DNA of 64,000 nt, from NCBI GenBank assembly GCA_951804985.1, contig OX638130.1, forward strand, positions 108,016,040 to 108,080,039. Reading direction: 5' to 3'. Both the position numbers and the translations under genes were made by a program. This document shows positions 12,918-25,590 of this stretch, piece after piece. Position 1 is the first letter of the stretch. Each line of letters begins with the position of its first letter. The notes beneath the pieces were generated by a model that was not told the origin of the DNA, ran no database searches, and saw only the letters and a list, made by a program, of their open reading frames with translations. Source of the DNA: Dryomyza anilis (Eukaryota; Arthropoda; Insecta; Diptera; Dryomyzidae).

Positions 12918-13229
12918 TATCCTTGAAAATCAAAAATTTTAATTCTTCAAAAAATTAAATTTTTGGTAATTTACTGCAAATTTTGAATGTATCATATTAA
13001 AAAATCTCCGCACGGATACTAAAGTAGCTAAAAATTGGAATTCATAGCGAAGATTCGGACGAACATTGTTGAATTTGTGACCAATTTTGTGAACCGTTTA
13101 TTTTAAAAACCATAAAAACAATTTTTTTTTTGTAATGCAGCCATCTACATATGGTATTTATAAATTTTTTGCAATATTATTGTTTTAGAAATTGTCCATA
13201 CTTTAGAAAAAATAATGCTGGAGTAAATT

Positions 13230-14191
13230 CACTTTTTTTTATTTTTTTAAAATTATTCTTCAATATGATGAATTTATTCATAAACATCATGAATTTTTTC
13301 ACCAACTACCAGATTCATCATATTGATACCACCGTTCATTAAATGACATATTAATGAATGTATTCATTATATATATGAACAAAATAATCAATACAATGAA
13401 TTTGAATTGTCATATTGATGAATTTGTTCATAATATTTTTTCAATTTTCTGTTTTTTTTATAAAATAATTCGAAAAAAAAATGTATTTAAAAAATAACAG
13501 TCAAAAAATTAAAAAGAAAAATATCCGAAAAAAAAATGTTTTTAAAAAAATTAATTTATTCGAAAAAAAAAAATTTTTGAAATAAAATTTTTTTTTTTCG
13601 AGAAATTAAAATTGTTCGAAAAAAAATGTTTAAAAAAAAAAAAAAATCTCGAAAAAAAAAATTGTTCGAAAAAAGTGTTTTTGAAATAAATTTTTTTTTG
13701 GAAAAAAAAATTTGTTCGAAAAAAAAAATTTGTTCGAAAAAATATTTTTTATAAATATAACTTTTTATTAATAAAAAGTTCTTATTATAATAAATATATT
13801 ATAAAACATTTTACTAATTTATGCGTCGAGCAAACATTATATAAGAAATAACACACAAGAACTACTTGAGAACTGAGAAGTACAGCAAACATTGAACGAA
13901 AAAAAAAACATTTTGATAGAAATTTGGTTTAATGAACAGAGTTCTTCAATATGAAGAACTAATATGTTGTATTTTATATTATGGTTCATTAATATGATGA
14001 TACGTATTCTTCACATACAGTTCATCATATTGAAGAACACTTTTTCGACAGTTACCAAGTTCTCCATATTTATGATAGCATTCATTACATTGATGGCGTT
14101 AGTCATTAATATTATGAATGGCTCTTCAATACAATGAATCATGGTTTGTAGAACGGAATTCATCAATATGATGTACATTTTTTTTTCTGTG
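13230..14191 (-). mobile_element. CACAGAAAA TIR element family B, copy 1 (inverted)
   Basis: An inverted relative of 21296-22675. Shared blocks include the TTCATCATATTGAAGAAC type words, GAACTACTTGAGAACTGAGA, the long TTCGAAAAAAAA tract and the subterminal ACCAACTACCAGATTCATC. The right end is TTTTTTCTGTG followed by TA; the left end is degenerate. No protein is encoded. Confidence 0.8.
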
Positions 14192-14193
14192 TA

Positions 14194-15067
14194 ACTAATT
14201 GGTTTGCCCGGACAAAGTATGTTGACTTAGCGACACCGAAGTAGACGTCCATCGTAGGGTTAAAATTGTTACATCCCAACAAACCAAACGATAATTTTAC
14301 GATATCGAAACGATATCGTTTAAAGCCTCAAATTTTCGTTTTCGATCATCTATAATGATACGAAAACGATAAACAAATTTTATTTGTTCAGAAGGGCTTG
14401 AAAAGTGTTGTAATGAGCTCAGACTTACATTATAATATCACGGAAACATTTTAATGTTGTACCTTAAAATGGTGTATATGCTAATGGAAACATAATAATT
14501 ACTACATCCAAACAAAATAAATATTTGAACCGAAACATAAATATGTTCAAAATAAAACATGATTTTGAACTACCTGAATATAAATATGTTTCCAGTGAAA
14601 CATATCAGTTGTTTCAGTACAAAAAGTACTGCAAGTACAAGTGACAGCATCAATGAATGCACAATTGCACCAGCAGACGCTAAACCAGACGATCCAGGCT
14701 CGCTTTATATTTGGTACAGTTACAGTTGGTCTCAGTCAAAGGTCTCAGTACAGCACATAGCGTAGGCAAGGAATTCACGGAGACTTTCGAAAAAAAACAT
14801 TCCAAATTCTGTTTGAAAATCGAAACACTGATTTTTATTTGTGTTTTTTTCACATTAGTTTCAGAAATTATATACAGCACTATATTGTACTCTGTTACTA
14901 TTAGTACTTTTTATAACACAATTTATATATTTATTTAATTTACAAATAATAAAATTATTACCGACGCAAACACGTTTTCTCAACGAACAACAAAAGACAC
15001 GTACGCAGAAAATGCCGATCAACGAGTGTCAACTTTATATACAAGAATTCATTTTTTAGCATTTGTA
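14194..15067. other. Intergenic DNA with decayed repeat blocks
   Basis: Contains small CGATATCG-type palindromes near 14295-14320. A block with CAACGAGTGTCAACTT near 15020 recurs as CAACGAGTGCCAACTT near 15455, on either side of the SINE, suggesting an older repeat split by it. The short open frames at 14559-14938 are not supported. Confidence 0.45.
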
Positions 15068-15378
15068 GCGTCGGTAGCTCAGAGGTTAGTGCGTTGGACT
15101 GCGAGCCGAAAGGTCCCAGGTTCAAGCCTGGACTGGGGCTAACAACATCTTTTCATAGAAAAACATTTTTCTATCCGACGCTACCTCACGGCAGACAATA
15201 GCAAACCTCCGAGAGTAAACACCACCCATGAAAAAGCTCTCACCCCGCCGTTCGGATTCGGCAATAAACTGTAGGTCCCACTACTTTGAGTACAAATATA
15301 ATACGCACAGCTCAAGTGGTGCGAGAGCTCGGCCTAAGTTCTTGTAGGACTGTAGCGCCAAACTATTATATTATTATT
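15068..15378 (+). mobile_element. tRNA-derived SINE
   Basis: The head GCGTCGGTAGCTCAGAGGTT (box A) and AGGTTCAAGCCTGG (box B) resemble a tRNA promoter. The body has CCGCCGTTCGGATTCGGCAA and AGCTCGGCCTAAGTTCTTG, and the tail ends CAAACTATTATATTATTATT. The head does not pair as a functional tRNA acceptor stem, so this is a retroposon, not a tRNA gene. Confidence 0.9.
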
Positions 15379-17583
15379 CATTTTTTGTTTGTTTTCAAAT
15401 ATCAGTATGTTTAAAATGACCATATACATACTTCAAACGACTACAAAGAAAATTCTGCTCAACGAGTGCCAACTTCGTATACAAGAAGCATGTTGGAAGA
15501 ATACATTTATTTAAATCCAATTCCTTCTTTGTTTGTTTTTAAACATCAATATGTTCAAACGATGGTAAAAGATGGCGTAGGTAGAAAATGCTGCACGACG
15601 TTGCCGACTTCGTCAGTCGATAAGTTATCGAATTAAGACGAACGTGGCGAATATACGTTGTATTTAGATTTGATTAGCATTTTCTGTGTTTCGAAACAAA
15701 GTTTTAACCAAGTAAATTGCCAAGAAATAGTTTATTCAAATGCAATTAAAAATTTATGTTGGTATTGTAACATATTTATGGTAAATTTGACAGATTCTGC
15801 TGGACAATATAATAATGTTTACACGTGAACAAAAATAAATTCAATTTCGATTATAATTTTATTACACTTCATTCGGAATACATGTATGGTAATTTCGTAT
15901 TACTTTTTAATTACATTCAAACATATTCAAACGGATAGAAACCGTGTACGTATTTTCAATCGATACAGAAAATGTACACTTGTAGACCTACAAACTATAA
16001 TTTATGGACGTAATAAGGGTGCTATAGTGTTGCCAGACTAATAAATACCGCAATGTTATCAAAACAAAAATAAATTTGAAAAAACAGTAGAAAATATCAC
16101 AATAGTAACAAACAAAGGTTGTTGAAGGGCTAATTACAAAGTAGGCAGACATCAACTACAACAACAACAAAAACTTTAATAACAAAAACAAGAGCAGACC
16201 ATTAACAGCTTAGGTTAAGACTCGATTACGGTCTTGGTCTCGGTCATGGTACGCTTCACCCGCAAATGTCAAACAATAGAAATTGCTGGAAATTGCAAGA
16301 GCCACAAAGAAAATGAAAACTAGGGAGAAAAAATAAAAAAAGCTATTGTTTGTCAGCAAACAATGCGTATGCGAGCAATCAAAAAAAAAAAAAAAAACTC
16401 ATTGAAAACGAAAGCTGTCTGCGCAAATAAAGCGGCGTAAGTTCAACCAGCACCTACACCGCCCAGTACAAATAATAAAAAGGTTGTTGCGCCGCAAATA
16501 AAAAACCGATTGAAAAAAACATATTGAAGCATAGTTCAAGGCTCAGAGGCACGCGTGGAACCTGCTGAAGCTACTTAGCAGTCGATTAGCATAAATTTAG
16601 TAGGGCATGAGAAGAGCTTACATATGTCAGAGGGTTTTATAGGGCTGCTGATATGTATGAAACCCAACAACAACCAGTAAAACAAGAGTTTATATAATTA
16701 TTATTGTTGGTTTATGTTGTTGACACCGTAGGCCCCACTACATCAAGGATGCTTGTCGTCCACCAATGACAAGAAAAACAACAGCCGTCGTCGCGCCACA
16801 TTTGCTCCCATTGAGGCGGTTCAACGAACTAACAGCAAAGGCACGAACCGATGGACAGACTCATAGACAGACAGACATAGAGCTGCATCATCAGCTACAA
16901 CAGCAACCATCAAGTGCTCCAGTGGCACTTCATGAAGTGGCTGCCAACACAGAATGTTGCATAGTTGATATGGCGGCGGCGCTAGTTTATAGTCGCTAAT
17001 TCTACGACTACACTTTTTTCTATTACTTTTTATGCATCTTCTTCACCTTCGTCTTTCTCATAGACCCCACGACGTTTTGCAAAATGTCAGCAAAACGCGA
17101 AAAATTTCCACCGAATTGCAACTTCAAAAAAAACTACACAGACAAATAGAATAAAAGTAGTAGAAACAAAAAATATAAAATACAAAAAAAATGTCTGGTA
17201 TGCGTTGCAAATTTGCATGCTTTGCATCTCCGAAATGATTTGCAGCAAAAACGTGACTTCAGCAGTTTTGCAGTTATTCGCACAGGCAAAGTCTACAGGG
17301 TGCCAAAGAGAATGATTGGCCATAGACATAGCTATGATTGCTACCACTTATATTATGCAGTGTCAAATTGAAAATTCAGTATCATGTTAGCATTGATAAA
17401 ATCGAAAAGAGCTCTATGAATTGAACTTATTTCAATTGAAAATAATACAGACTGTTTAAACTTCCAATTGCAATTGTAAATACAAAATTTGGGGAATTTG
17501 TTATATCATCGAAGGTTTTCGATCGTCTAATATATACAAATAAAGTTTATTAATTTTATTTATATATAATATTTACAAAATTA
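15379..17583. other. Complex intergenic DNA, possible regulatory region
   Basis: 16080-17350 is less AT-rich and non-repetitive, with CAACAACAACAAC-type tracts, an A run at 16381-16397 and GACAGACAGACA at about 16868. A 77-residue open frame at 16766-16999 lacks domains and was not called. Nothing marks a definite exon. Confidence 0.4.
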
Positions 17584-17814
17584 AGGTTCAGTTTTTCAGT
17601 TACATTTTCAAATTAAACTTAGTTTAAACTAGACGTAATCTCGTTTAAAGTCAACATATCACAAATATTTAAAATGTCAAATTAATTGATTACTAATTGT
17701 CTATCTGTCTGTAAAATTTAAAGATATTCGCCCGTTTTCGTTAGGAATAATGTACGTTTTGAAAATGTAGATTAGTTTAAACTAAGTTTAAATTAGCACT
17801 GAAAAATTTTACCT
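17584..17814. mobile_element. MITE with AAACTTAGTTTAAACTA arms
   Basis: A 231-bp element with imperfect inverted ends. AGGTTCAGTTTTTCAGT opposes ACTGAAAAATTTTACCT, and AAACTTAGTTTAAACTA is repeated inverted inside. TA flanks both ends, as for Tc1/mariner-type MITEs. Non-coding. Confidence 0.7.
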
Positions 17815-18807
17815 TAGAATGGCATTCGATAGATTAACATCTTTTCGTCATTTTATAAAAATGTCGATCAAACATGCCTGTTATATAATGATTTTTGAAT
17901 TTTCAATCAATAAATATTCTTTTATTGAAATACTGAACACCCTCCCAAATGTATTTCCATTTTAAAAACAAAACATATTTTCTATATAATAAAATGTAAT
18001 AGGGTTATTACAGGGAACTGATCATTGCATTTTTGTTTCCTTGTCAGAACCCGATCAGTAACATGACGATCATGATCTGAACACTATCATGTATACCCTA
18101 ATAGGGTATACCCTCGGGCTAACGAATCTCGAATAATAGGAAACAAAAAACAGAACGATAATAAAAGAAGGGTCTAGTAATCCAGAACATAAGTATAAAA
18201 TAAAAAAACGTATAGGATTTATAATACAATACAATAATCCAAAAATCGTTAAACTCAGGTCAGTGTATATTTCACAAGACCATAGTTCTAAAATATTCAC
18301 TATGAAAACGAAATAAAAAAAATACATAAATAATACAAATTATTTAATTCTTAATGTATTTCATCATTATGGTAATTAGTAAAAATATTCATTTTCAATT
18401 TGATTACCTACATAATAAAGAGCAATAAAATTGTTGGAATTTTAATTTTATTTCTTTTCGCTATGTAATAAAATTAAATAAAAAGTTTTAAATTAAGACT
18501 TTATTCCAAAAATATGTAAATTTAAAGATTACATCTTAAAAAAAAAACGAGTAGCAACGAATTTAAATTTATTACTTTTTGTATTTAATTTTATTACTTT
18601 TTTCTTTTGTATATTTTTGACTTATCCAAATTTGTCTTAAATAACCCTGTATTTCGAAAAAGTAAACAGTTAGCTTTTTTCTAATGGTCTTTTGATGTAG
18701 CTAAACATTTTACATTTGCTATATGCATCGATAGCAATTCGAATGATTCATTCACTGCAGTTGACACCTTTCAAGACACCCAGTAGCCATACTTTTGTTT
18801 ATATCTT
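17815..18807. other. AT-rich intergenic DNA with one perfect palindrome
   Basis: 18091-18111 is GTATACCCTA-A-TAGGGTATAC, a perfect 10-bp-arm palindrome. The rest is AT-rich with no gene seen. Confidence 0.5.
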
Positions 18808-19364
18808 AAGTATACTCACTTAGTATAGTCACTAAATATAGTGACTAAGTAAAGTCACTAAGTATAGTCACTAAGTATAGTCACTAAGTATAGTCACTAA
18901 GTATAGTCACTAATTATACTCACTAAGTATAGTCACTAAGTACAGTCACTAAGAATAGTCACTAAGAATAGTCACTAAGTATAGTCACTAAGTATAGTCA
19001 CTAAGTATAGTCACTAAGAATAGTCACTAAGTATAGTCACTAAGAATAGTCACTAAGTATAGTCAGTAAGTATAGTCAGTAAGTATAGTCACTAAGAATA
19101 GTCACTATGTATAGTCACTAAGTATAGTGACTAAGAATAGTCACTAAGTATAGTCACTAAAAATAGTCACTAAGTATAGTCACTAAGTATAGTCACTAAG
19201 TTTAGTCACTAAGTATAGTCACTAAGTAGTCACTAAGAATAGTCACTAAGTATAGTCACTAAGTATAGTCACTAAGAATAGTCACTAAGTTTAGTCAGTA
19301 AGTACAGTCAGTAAGTATAGTCAATAAGTATGGTCACTAAGTATAGTCACTAATTATAGTCACT
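18808..19364. repeat. 13-bp minisatellite AGTATAGTCACTA
   Basis: About 42 units of the 13-bp repeat ACTAAGTATAGTC, with TAT/TAA/TAC variants and rare GTCAGTAAG units. Non-coding. Confidence 0.9.
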
Positions 19365-19557
19365 GGCATGCGATTATATAAACCAGGGATTAAAACACCC
19401 TTGAAATATCGGTTACGGATCGGGAACGGGTTCCAACCAACAACAAAAAATAGTTATGTGTTCCAACTCCTGTTCCGATTTCACACATTTTTTAATAACG
19501 GTTCCTTTCGGTCCCTGACAGCGAATAAAACCCTTTGGAAAATCCGTTCCGCATCTA

Positions 19558-19802
19558 ATAAATAATAGTTTGACACTACAGTCCTTTAAGAACATAAATG
19601 GTGGACCTAAAGTTTAATGCCGAATCCGAACGGCGGGTGAGAGCTTTTCATAGCCAATGTTTTATTCTCGTAGAGTTGCCATTTACTGTCGAGTGGTAGC
19701 GCGGTATAGACAAATGTTCGTAGGAAAAGACCTTGTTAGTCCCAGTCCAGACTTGAACCTGGGACCTTTTGGGTCACAGTCCAACGCACTAAACTTGAGC
19801 TA
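19558..19802 (-). mobile_element. tRNA-derived SINE with 9-bp target duplication
   Basis: A reverse-orientation SINE: tail AATAAATAATAGTTTG, body CCGAATCCGAACGGCGGGTG, box B complement CTTGAACCTGGGA and box A complement TTGAGCTACC. CCGCATCTA at 19549-19557 is repeated at 19803-19811, the target site duplication. The SINE split a GGTTCC-rich sequence that continues on both sides. Confidence 0.88.
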
Positions 19803-19962
19803 CCGCATCTAGTTCCGACATTTTAAAAATAGCAGTTCCGGTTCAACCTAAACAAAAGTATATGGGTTCCGGTTACACACATTTTTTTTAATAACGGTTG
19901 CGGTTCCAAAAATCTAAACAGTTCCGTTTATTTGCGATCCTGTTTAAACTATTTATATCGTA

Positions 19963-20025
19963 ACGTTGTTGGCTCAGTTGTTAGGTGTGTCGGACTAAGA
20001 GTCACGGGTTCAAACTCCCGCGATT
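19963..20025 (+). other. Second tRNA-like sequence, probably a decayed SINE head
   Basis: TTGGCTCAGTTGTTAGG resembles box A and GGGTTCAAACTCCCG resembles box B with a short T-arm. The acceptor arms do not pair convincingly and the following sequence lacks the known SINE body. It could be a different tRNA-derived family or a tRNA pseudogene. Confidence 0.45.
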
Positions 20026-20877
20026 GAAACATATAAAAAAGAGAAGTGGTTCTTCGATTATATTCTCAATTTGGTCTTCAGATACACATTTTTCACAGAA
20101 CTTCTGAGTTTTTTTTTTAATTCAATATTTGCTCTAAAATTTTATATTTTTCTACTGGCATTTGAGCAGCACTACAGTCAACATGTCGACCCATCGGTGT
20201 CAAGAATGCCTGCTCATGTTCACGTGTTCGTAACTCCGAAACTAGCGCACTTCTAGCGTCTCCTAAATGCAACGATTGAGCATGAATTCGTTCATGTAAT
20301 CTGCAAAAACATATCATATTTTATCGGTTTTTTTTTTCCTTATTTTTGTTTTCCTTATTTTTGTTTTCTTTTTTTTTCTACTTTTTCTTATGCTGTCACA
20401 CTGCACGCTTGGCCTAAAATAACAAACGGTGACGAAGAAGACGAAGACAAAAACGACGAGAACGACTAACACTTTGTGCTCTGTTACCTCTTCCAAAGAA
20501 TAACATGGGCCAATATGGTAACGTATATAAAATTGGCTCAATTTGAATGACTGCCAATGAGGGAGGGATTGAAATATAAATATATACTTTTTAACGATTT
20601 CTTTGATCTACAGCGCATCGGTTGCAGTTGCCGTCTATTTTTGGACTGCTGCTTAGTCTTTGTAGAATAAAAAGAGCGTACAAAAAAAAAAGAAATATGC
20701 GATTTTAATGAGCTGTGTATGGAATTCTGTAGAATATAATAGCACTATTCCTAGTACAAATTTTCGTTATTAGGGAAGATCATATTTTTTATATAACTAG
20801 TCAGATTGTGTAATGTAAAAATACAAAAATCAATTTCCAATTATGATTCTAGCTATTTTCTTTAACTATTACAAGTT
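20026..20877. other. Intergenic DNA, no gene seen
   Basis: T-rich at 20325-20395; a slightly GC-richer stretch at 20395-20680 contains GACGAAGAAGACGAAGAC. No supported coding frame. Confidence 0.4.
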
Positions 20878-21030
20878 GCGACGGTAGCTCAGTGGTTAGT
20901 GCGTTGAAATGTGAGCCGAAAAGTCCCATGTTCAAAGCTGGGCTGGAACTAACAACATATTCTCATAGAAAACATTTTTCTACACCGCGCTATTTCTCTT
21001 ACCCTGCCGTTCGGTTTCGGCATTAACCCA
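20878..21030 (+). mobile_element. tRNA-derived SINE, internally deleted
   Basis: The head GCGACGGTAGCTCAGTGGTT and a mutated box B TGTTCAAAGCTGGG are followed by CATAGAAAACATTTTTCTA and CTGCCGTTCGGTTTCGGCA. The central segment and 3' tail are missing. Confidence 0.8.
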
Positions 21031-21909
21031 GTATGCCATTAGTTTCCAAATCGTTACGAGATCAATGCGAGAAAAAGGAGAAATCACACGCTATCGGACA
21101 CTTTCTCGTACCGATATCGAGTGTCAGGATCGGATATCAATGCGTTTTGTCGGAGTTTTCTCGGTACGAGAATTTTTTGAAATCGGAATGATATCGATAA
21201 TAAAATTATCAAAGTTCGATATTGATTCGAAAAATATTACGATAACGATTCGACAAATGGTTATATATTGAATGTTCTCAATGAATTTCAATGTACACAG
21301 AAAAAAAAACGTACATCATATTGAGGAATACCGTTCTTCAAACCATGATTCATTGTATTGAAGAACCATTCATAATATTAATGACTAACGCCATTATTGT
21401 TATGAATGCTATCATAAATATGAAGAACGCTTGGTAACGGTCGAAAAAGTGTTCTTCAATATGATGAACTGTATGTGAAGAATACGTTTCATCATATTAA
21501 TGAACAAATACATAAAATACAACATATATGTTCTTCATATTGAAGAACGCTGTTCATTAAACCAAATTTCTATCAACATATTTTTTTTCGTTCATTTTTT
21601 GCCGTACTTCTCAGTTCTCAAGTAGTTCTTGTGTGTTATATCTTATACAATGCTTGCTCGACATGCATAAATTAGTAAAATATTTTATAATATATTTATT
21701 ATAATTACAACTTTTTATTAATAAAATGTTATATTTATAAAAAATATATTTTTGAAAAAAAAAAGTTTTTTATCGAAATTTATTTTTTTTGAATTTTTTT
21801 TTTCGAAGAATTTTTTTTTTTGGAAGAATTTTTTTTTGAAGAAATTATTTTTGACCAAATTTTTTATTTCGAATTTTTTTTTCGAACAATTTTTTTAAAA
21901 TGATACGAC

Positions 21910-21966
21910 ATGAGGTTACAACAAACCTCAACAAACCTCAGCAACACTTGGTTCAATTAACCTCAT
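21910..21966. mobile_element. Small ATGAGGTTA inverted-repeat insert, copy 1
   Basis: Bounded by ATGAGGTTA and TAACCTCAT. It shares CAACACTTGGTTCAATTAAC and the following GAAAGAGGATTTCTC with the sequence at 22156-22209. Absent from the other family-B copy. Confidence 0.6.
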
Positions 21967-22155
21967 CCTGAAAGAGGATTTCTCTTGTGCACATTTTTTT
22001 TTTTGGTTTTTTTTCGAAGATTTTTTTTCGAAGATTTTTTTTTTCGAAGAAATTTTTTTTTCGAAACCAATTTTTTTTTTCGAACAAATTTTTTATTTCG
22101 AAAATTTTTTTTTTTCGCACAAATTTTTCAAAAATTGTACATTCCTTTTAAAGAC

Positions 22156-22209
22156 ATGAGGTTACAACAAATGTATTTCAGTTGCAACACTTGGTTCAAT
22201 TAACCTCAT
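22156..22209. mobile_element. Small ATGAGGTTA inverted-repeat insert, copy 2
   Basis: A second copy of the same short palindromic unit, about 245 bp from the first. Confidence 0.6.
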
Positions 22210-22677
22210 GCTGAAAGAGGATTTCTCTATGTGCATAAAATCAATGATCGTTCCATTAGAACATTTTCTTTTGAGTGTAGGATTGCTTTTAAACAAAAAA
22301 TTTTTTTTCGAACACATATTTTTTTCAAAGACAAATTTTTTTCGAACTTTTTTTTTTTTTCGAAAAAAAATATTTTTTTCGGAACAATTTTTTTTCGGAT
22401 AATTTTTTTTAATTTTTTAAATAAAATTTTTACAACACCGTTTTTTCGAATTATTTTATAAAAAAAAAAGTTTTTTTAAAAAATATTATGAACAAATTCA
22501 ACAATATGACAATTCAAATTCATTGTATTGAATATTTTGTTCATATATATTATAAATGCATTCATTAATATGTCATTTAATGAACGGTGGTATCAATATG
22601 ATGAATCTGGTAGTTGGTGAAAAAATTCATAATAGTTATGAATAAATTCATCATAATGAAGATTTTTTTTCTGTGTA

Positions 22678-24465
22678 CGAGAAATTATTAAATCTAGAGT
22701 CGATAAAGCAACGAGATCGAACTTTTTTCTCGAAGTTATTCGATAACAATTCGAGGCATCGGAGGTCTCCGAGACGTGGCAGACTTGGAAGCTATAGGTA
22801 CCACCACTTTCAGTTTTATACATCTGATAAATGTGAAAATACAATAGTCAGTTCTTGATTATGATCCTAGCTATACTCTCTAAGCGAACTATCAGAAGAG
22901 AATTTTGCAATGATCAATTGCTAATGATGATCCTAGCAAAACTTTTACCAGGGAAGTCAAAATGTTGATATATTTTTTTTAATCTTCAGTGGTTCTAAAA
23001 AGATACTTCAAAGGTATAATTATTATAAAACGTATTTGATTATGAGGCATCTTTTTAAACCATCATATAGTTTCCAAAACATTTACCAATTAAAAAAAAT
23101 ACTTCTCACATCCACATATTTTAGAAATTCCAGTAGAACTTTACTAGATTTACGAAATTTTATTAGTCATTAAAGAGTTCAAAAAGATGCACAAAACGAA
23201 TTTATCTACTTGGCGCTCAAACTAATTTAATTTATGATCAATGAATTATTTGCTTTTTCTTTTATTACAATATTTCTTCGACCCATGCTTCGTCTAATGT
23301 GTTCCTAAAACTTCATAAAAGTTTTTTTCCCCCCCTTTTTGCATCTGATATTATAATACACTAAGGGACCAAGCATGACATAATAATATTCATTCATTAA
23401 TCAGCACACAAATTGCAGTTTTGCTGTAGAGTAGAATACATATTTGGAACGATTGTGGGCCGAGAGCTGTGACAAAGAAAAATCCCCATCAAAGACGCAT
23501 GTCGCCAAACAAATTCAATTCAATTTGGTCTATTTTTGTCAATTGTTTAAAAGGTGGGGGCGATACGAAATAAAAGACTCAATACTATCTTGTGGGAATA
23601 TTTAATGACACTAACTGTGTAATAGAAACTCAAGTTGATGACATCTCAGTGGAGCAAAGTTTCGCGCATAAAAATTGCATAAAATGTAAATTTTTGTCCT
23701 TGAATCAAATGTTTGCAGTTTTATGATTTTTTGCATATTTCTGGTATAAACTTAAACTGGGTTAATGCATTAAATTGAAAGTGAATTATCATTTATTTCA
23801 AATTTTTTATACGCAATCATAAAATTTTATTAGGTTTTTTATGCTGACAAACAGCATCAACAAATCATCTAGCCACCCGCGTAATTTTACACTATTTAAA
23901 CTGCAACGTATAAACAAATTTAGTGCATTCACTGTGCGCAAACATAAATACACAAAATAATAAAATCAACAAAAACAATCAGTATAGAGTCAGTCGGCAG
24001 TAGTCTTTTCGGTAGTGGTTTTTATTTTATTTTTTATGATACTTTTGTTGGTATTGTAAATCTAAACAGGCAGATCTCCACGCTTTTTTCCACAGAATTG
24101 TAACATCGGTTACACAGATGTTGAAATATAAACTTTGAGTTTTTTCCTCATGGAGCTAAATACACATATAATAAATGCATATCATAGTGTCTGGCGATAT
24201 ATGTAAAAGTTGCAGTTGCAAGTGTATTCAGTTACATGTGCCTTCTAAAGAAACTGCAATAAATTGCAAAATATTTCAGACTAATTCATTAATTGGCTTC
24301 AAAGGGGGATATTGTCAATACAATGATCTTATAGCCCTATAAACTGTGCATTGGAATTTTGAACGAGTCTCTATAAATTAGAGATTTTTTTGTTGTTCAG
24401 TGACCTATGGGGACCTATCTTTGTCTAGAACATAATTATCCGCTTAATTTATTCTTTTGCGTCTA
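22678..24465. other. AT-rich intergenic DNA, no gene seen
   Basis: Continues the CGATAT/TCGAGA-type sequence interrupted by the family-B element, then ordinary AT-rich DNA. 23420-24060 is slightly more complex. No supported open frame. Confidence 0.45.
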
Positions 24466-24617
24466 ATGCCCGATTTACATTGTATCATCTGTGAGTCTCA
24501 CTGTATCTCCTAGGGGTGCATTTTTTCAATAAAATACTATTTTTATAGAAAATTTAAAAAAATGCAACCCTAGGAGATACAGTGAGACTCACAGAAGATA
24601 CAATGTAAATCGGGCAT
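24466..24617. mobile_element. Palindromic MITE, 152 bp, TA target
   Basis: Arms of about 68 bp are almost perfect inverted copies: ATGCCCGATTTACATTGTAT opposes ATACAATGTAAATCGGGCAT, and TGAGTCTCACTGTATCTCCT opposes its complement. The loop is about 16 bp and AT-rich. TA flanks both ends. Typical of a Tc1/mariner-derived MITE, possibly young. Confidence 0.88.
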
Positions 24618-25590
24618 TATGCGACACATTTTCGAAATATTTTGAAAATAATGATATAATAGCTTCAAAATGACCCAGACATGTCATGGAGTGATTAATA
24701 TGATTGAACAAAAATATATAATATTAAAAATAATAAAAAAAAGATGATTATATTAAAAGCAATCCTACACTCAGAAGAAAATGTCCAGTTCGTAATGATA
24801 ATACCATTCATTTTATGGTTTTCATATTGTACGACCATTGATTTTAAGATTTTCATATTTATTCAAAAATTATCTAATGAATTTTAGCGTTAGTATTTTT
24901 TATCATCAGTTAGAACTATGCTCTGCATAACCATAAATCATTTTCTTATTTATCATTAGATTTACAATGCCAAAAAAACGCCCAAAAATAGTCTAAAAAA
25001 ACAATATTTTTCGACTTTAGATTGAAATATCTTAAAAACCTATGGAAGTAATAATATTTATCGATATATTGCATATGGTCTTGACACTTGAAAGAAAAAT
25101 TGCGTTTACAGTTTTTGGAAAACTAGTTGTGTAAGGGACTGCATTTTTGACAAGGTTTTATTAAACTTCACTTTTTTATAGAGGAGAGAACTCCCATTAT
25201 TAATGAAGTATTTGAGATATACTTAATCTCCATAGTCCGATTATTTTAAACAAAATTTAATACTTTGTGGAGTAAACTCTGTTTTTTGAAAGAGTACGTG
25301 TAACGCCCGTCACAGCATTTAACTTCAAATTTGTAGAAAGATATAGGACCTATTGCAAAAGTTTTTTTTATACATGCATAGAGGACCATAAGATCTATCC
25401 TCTGCACCTTAAAAATATAACCAACCTTTTTTATTTATCAAATGAGATGATTTTAATCGTACGCATGTAACGCCCGTCACAATGGAATGCCCTATAGTAT
25501 TCGTTGTGCCACATATAAAAATAAATTTTAATGTTCGAATTTTGGCCGATAGGGGGCGTTAAAACTATGGATCGTAATTTTATTACCTAT
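24618..25590. other. Intergenic DNA with element remnants
   Basis: A TA-CACTCAGAAGAAAA end near 24766 resembles the end of the MITE at 62979-63210, but its partner end is not found. GTAACGCCCGTCACA occurs twice, near 25301 and 25466. 25530 onward begins a degenerate repeat marked by TTCGAATTTTG(T/G)CC, continued at 25970 and 26065. Confidence 0.4.

Larger units (their letters stand above)
21296..22675 (+). mobile_element. CACAGAAAA TIR element family B, copy 2
   Basis: A 1380-bp element with ends CACAGAAAAAAAA and TTTTTTTTCTGTG, flanked by TA. The interior has several inverted TTCATCATATTGAAGAAC-type words and long TTTTTTTTCGAA tracts. Compared with the copy at 13230-14191 it carries two extra related inserts, 21910-21966 and 22156-22209. 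No transposase frame; open frames in it reflect the T-rich tract. Confidence 0.82.

Noticed and set aside
15068..15140. Functional tRNA gene
   Set aside because: Box A and B are present but the acceptor arm does not pair, and the same head with a constant body recurs at about ten sites, so it is a SINE.
16766..16999. 77-residue open frame with a Gln-rich stretch
   Set aside because: No domain, splice partner or conserved feature; composition reflects CAG/CAA and GACA repeats.
18808..19364. Short direct repeats resembling an array with spacers
   Set aside because: A simple 13-bp minisatellite with no spacers.
22208..22461. Phe-rich open frames
   Set aside because: Translation of T-rich TTTTTTTTCGAA tracts inside a TIR element.
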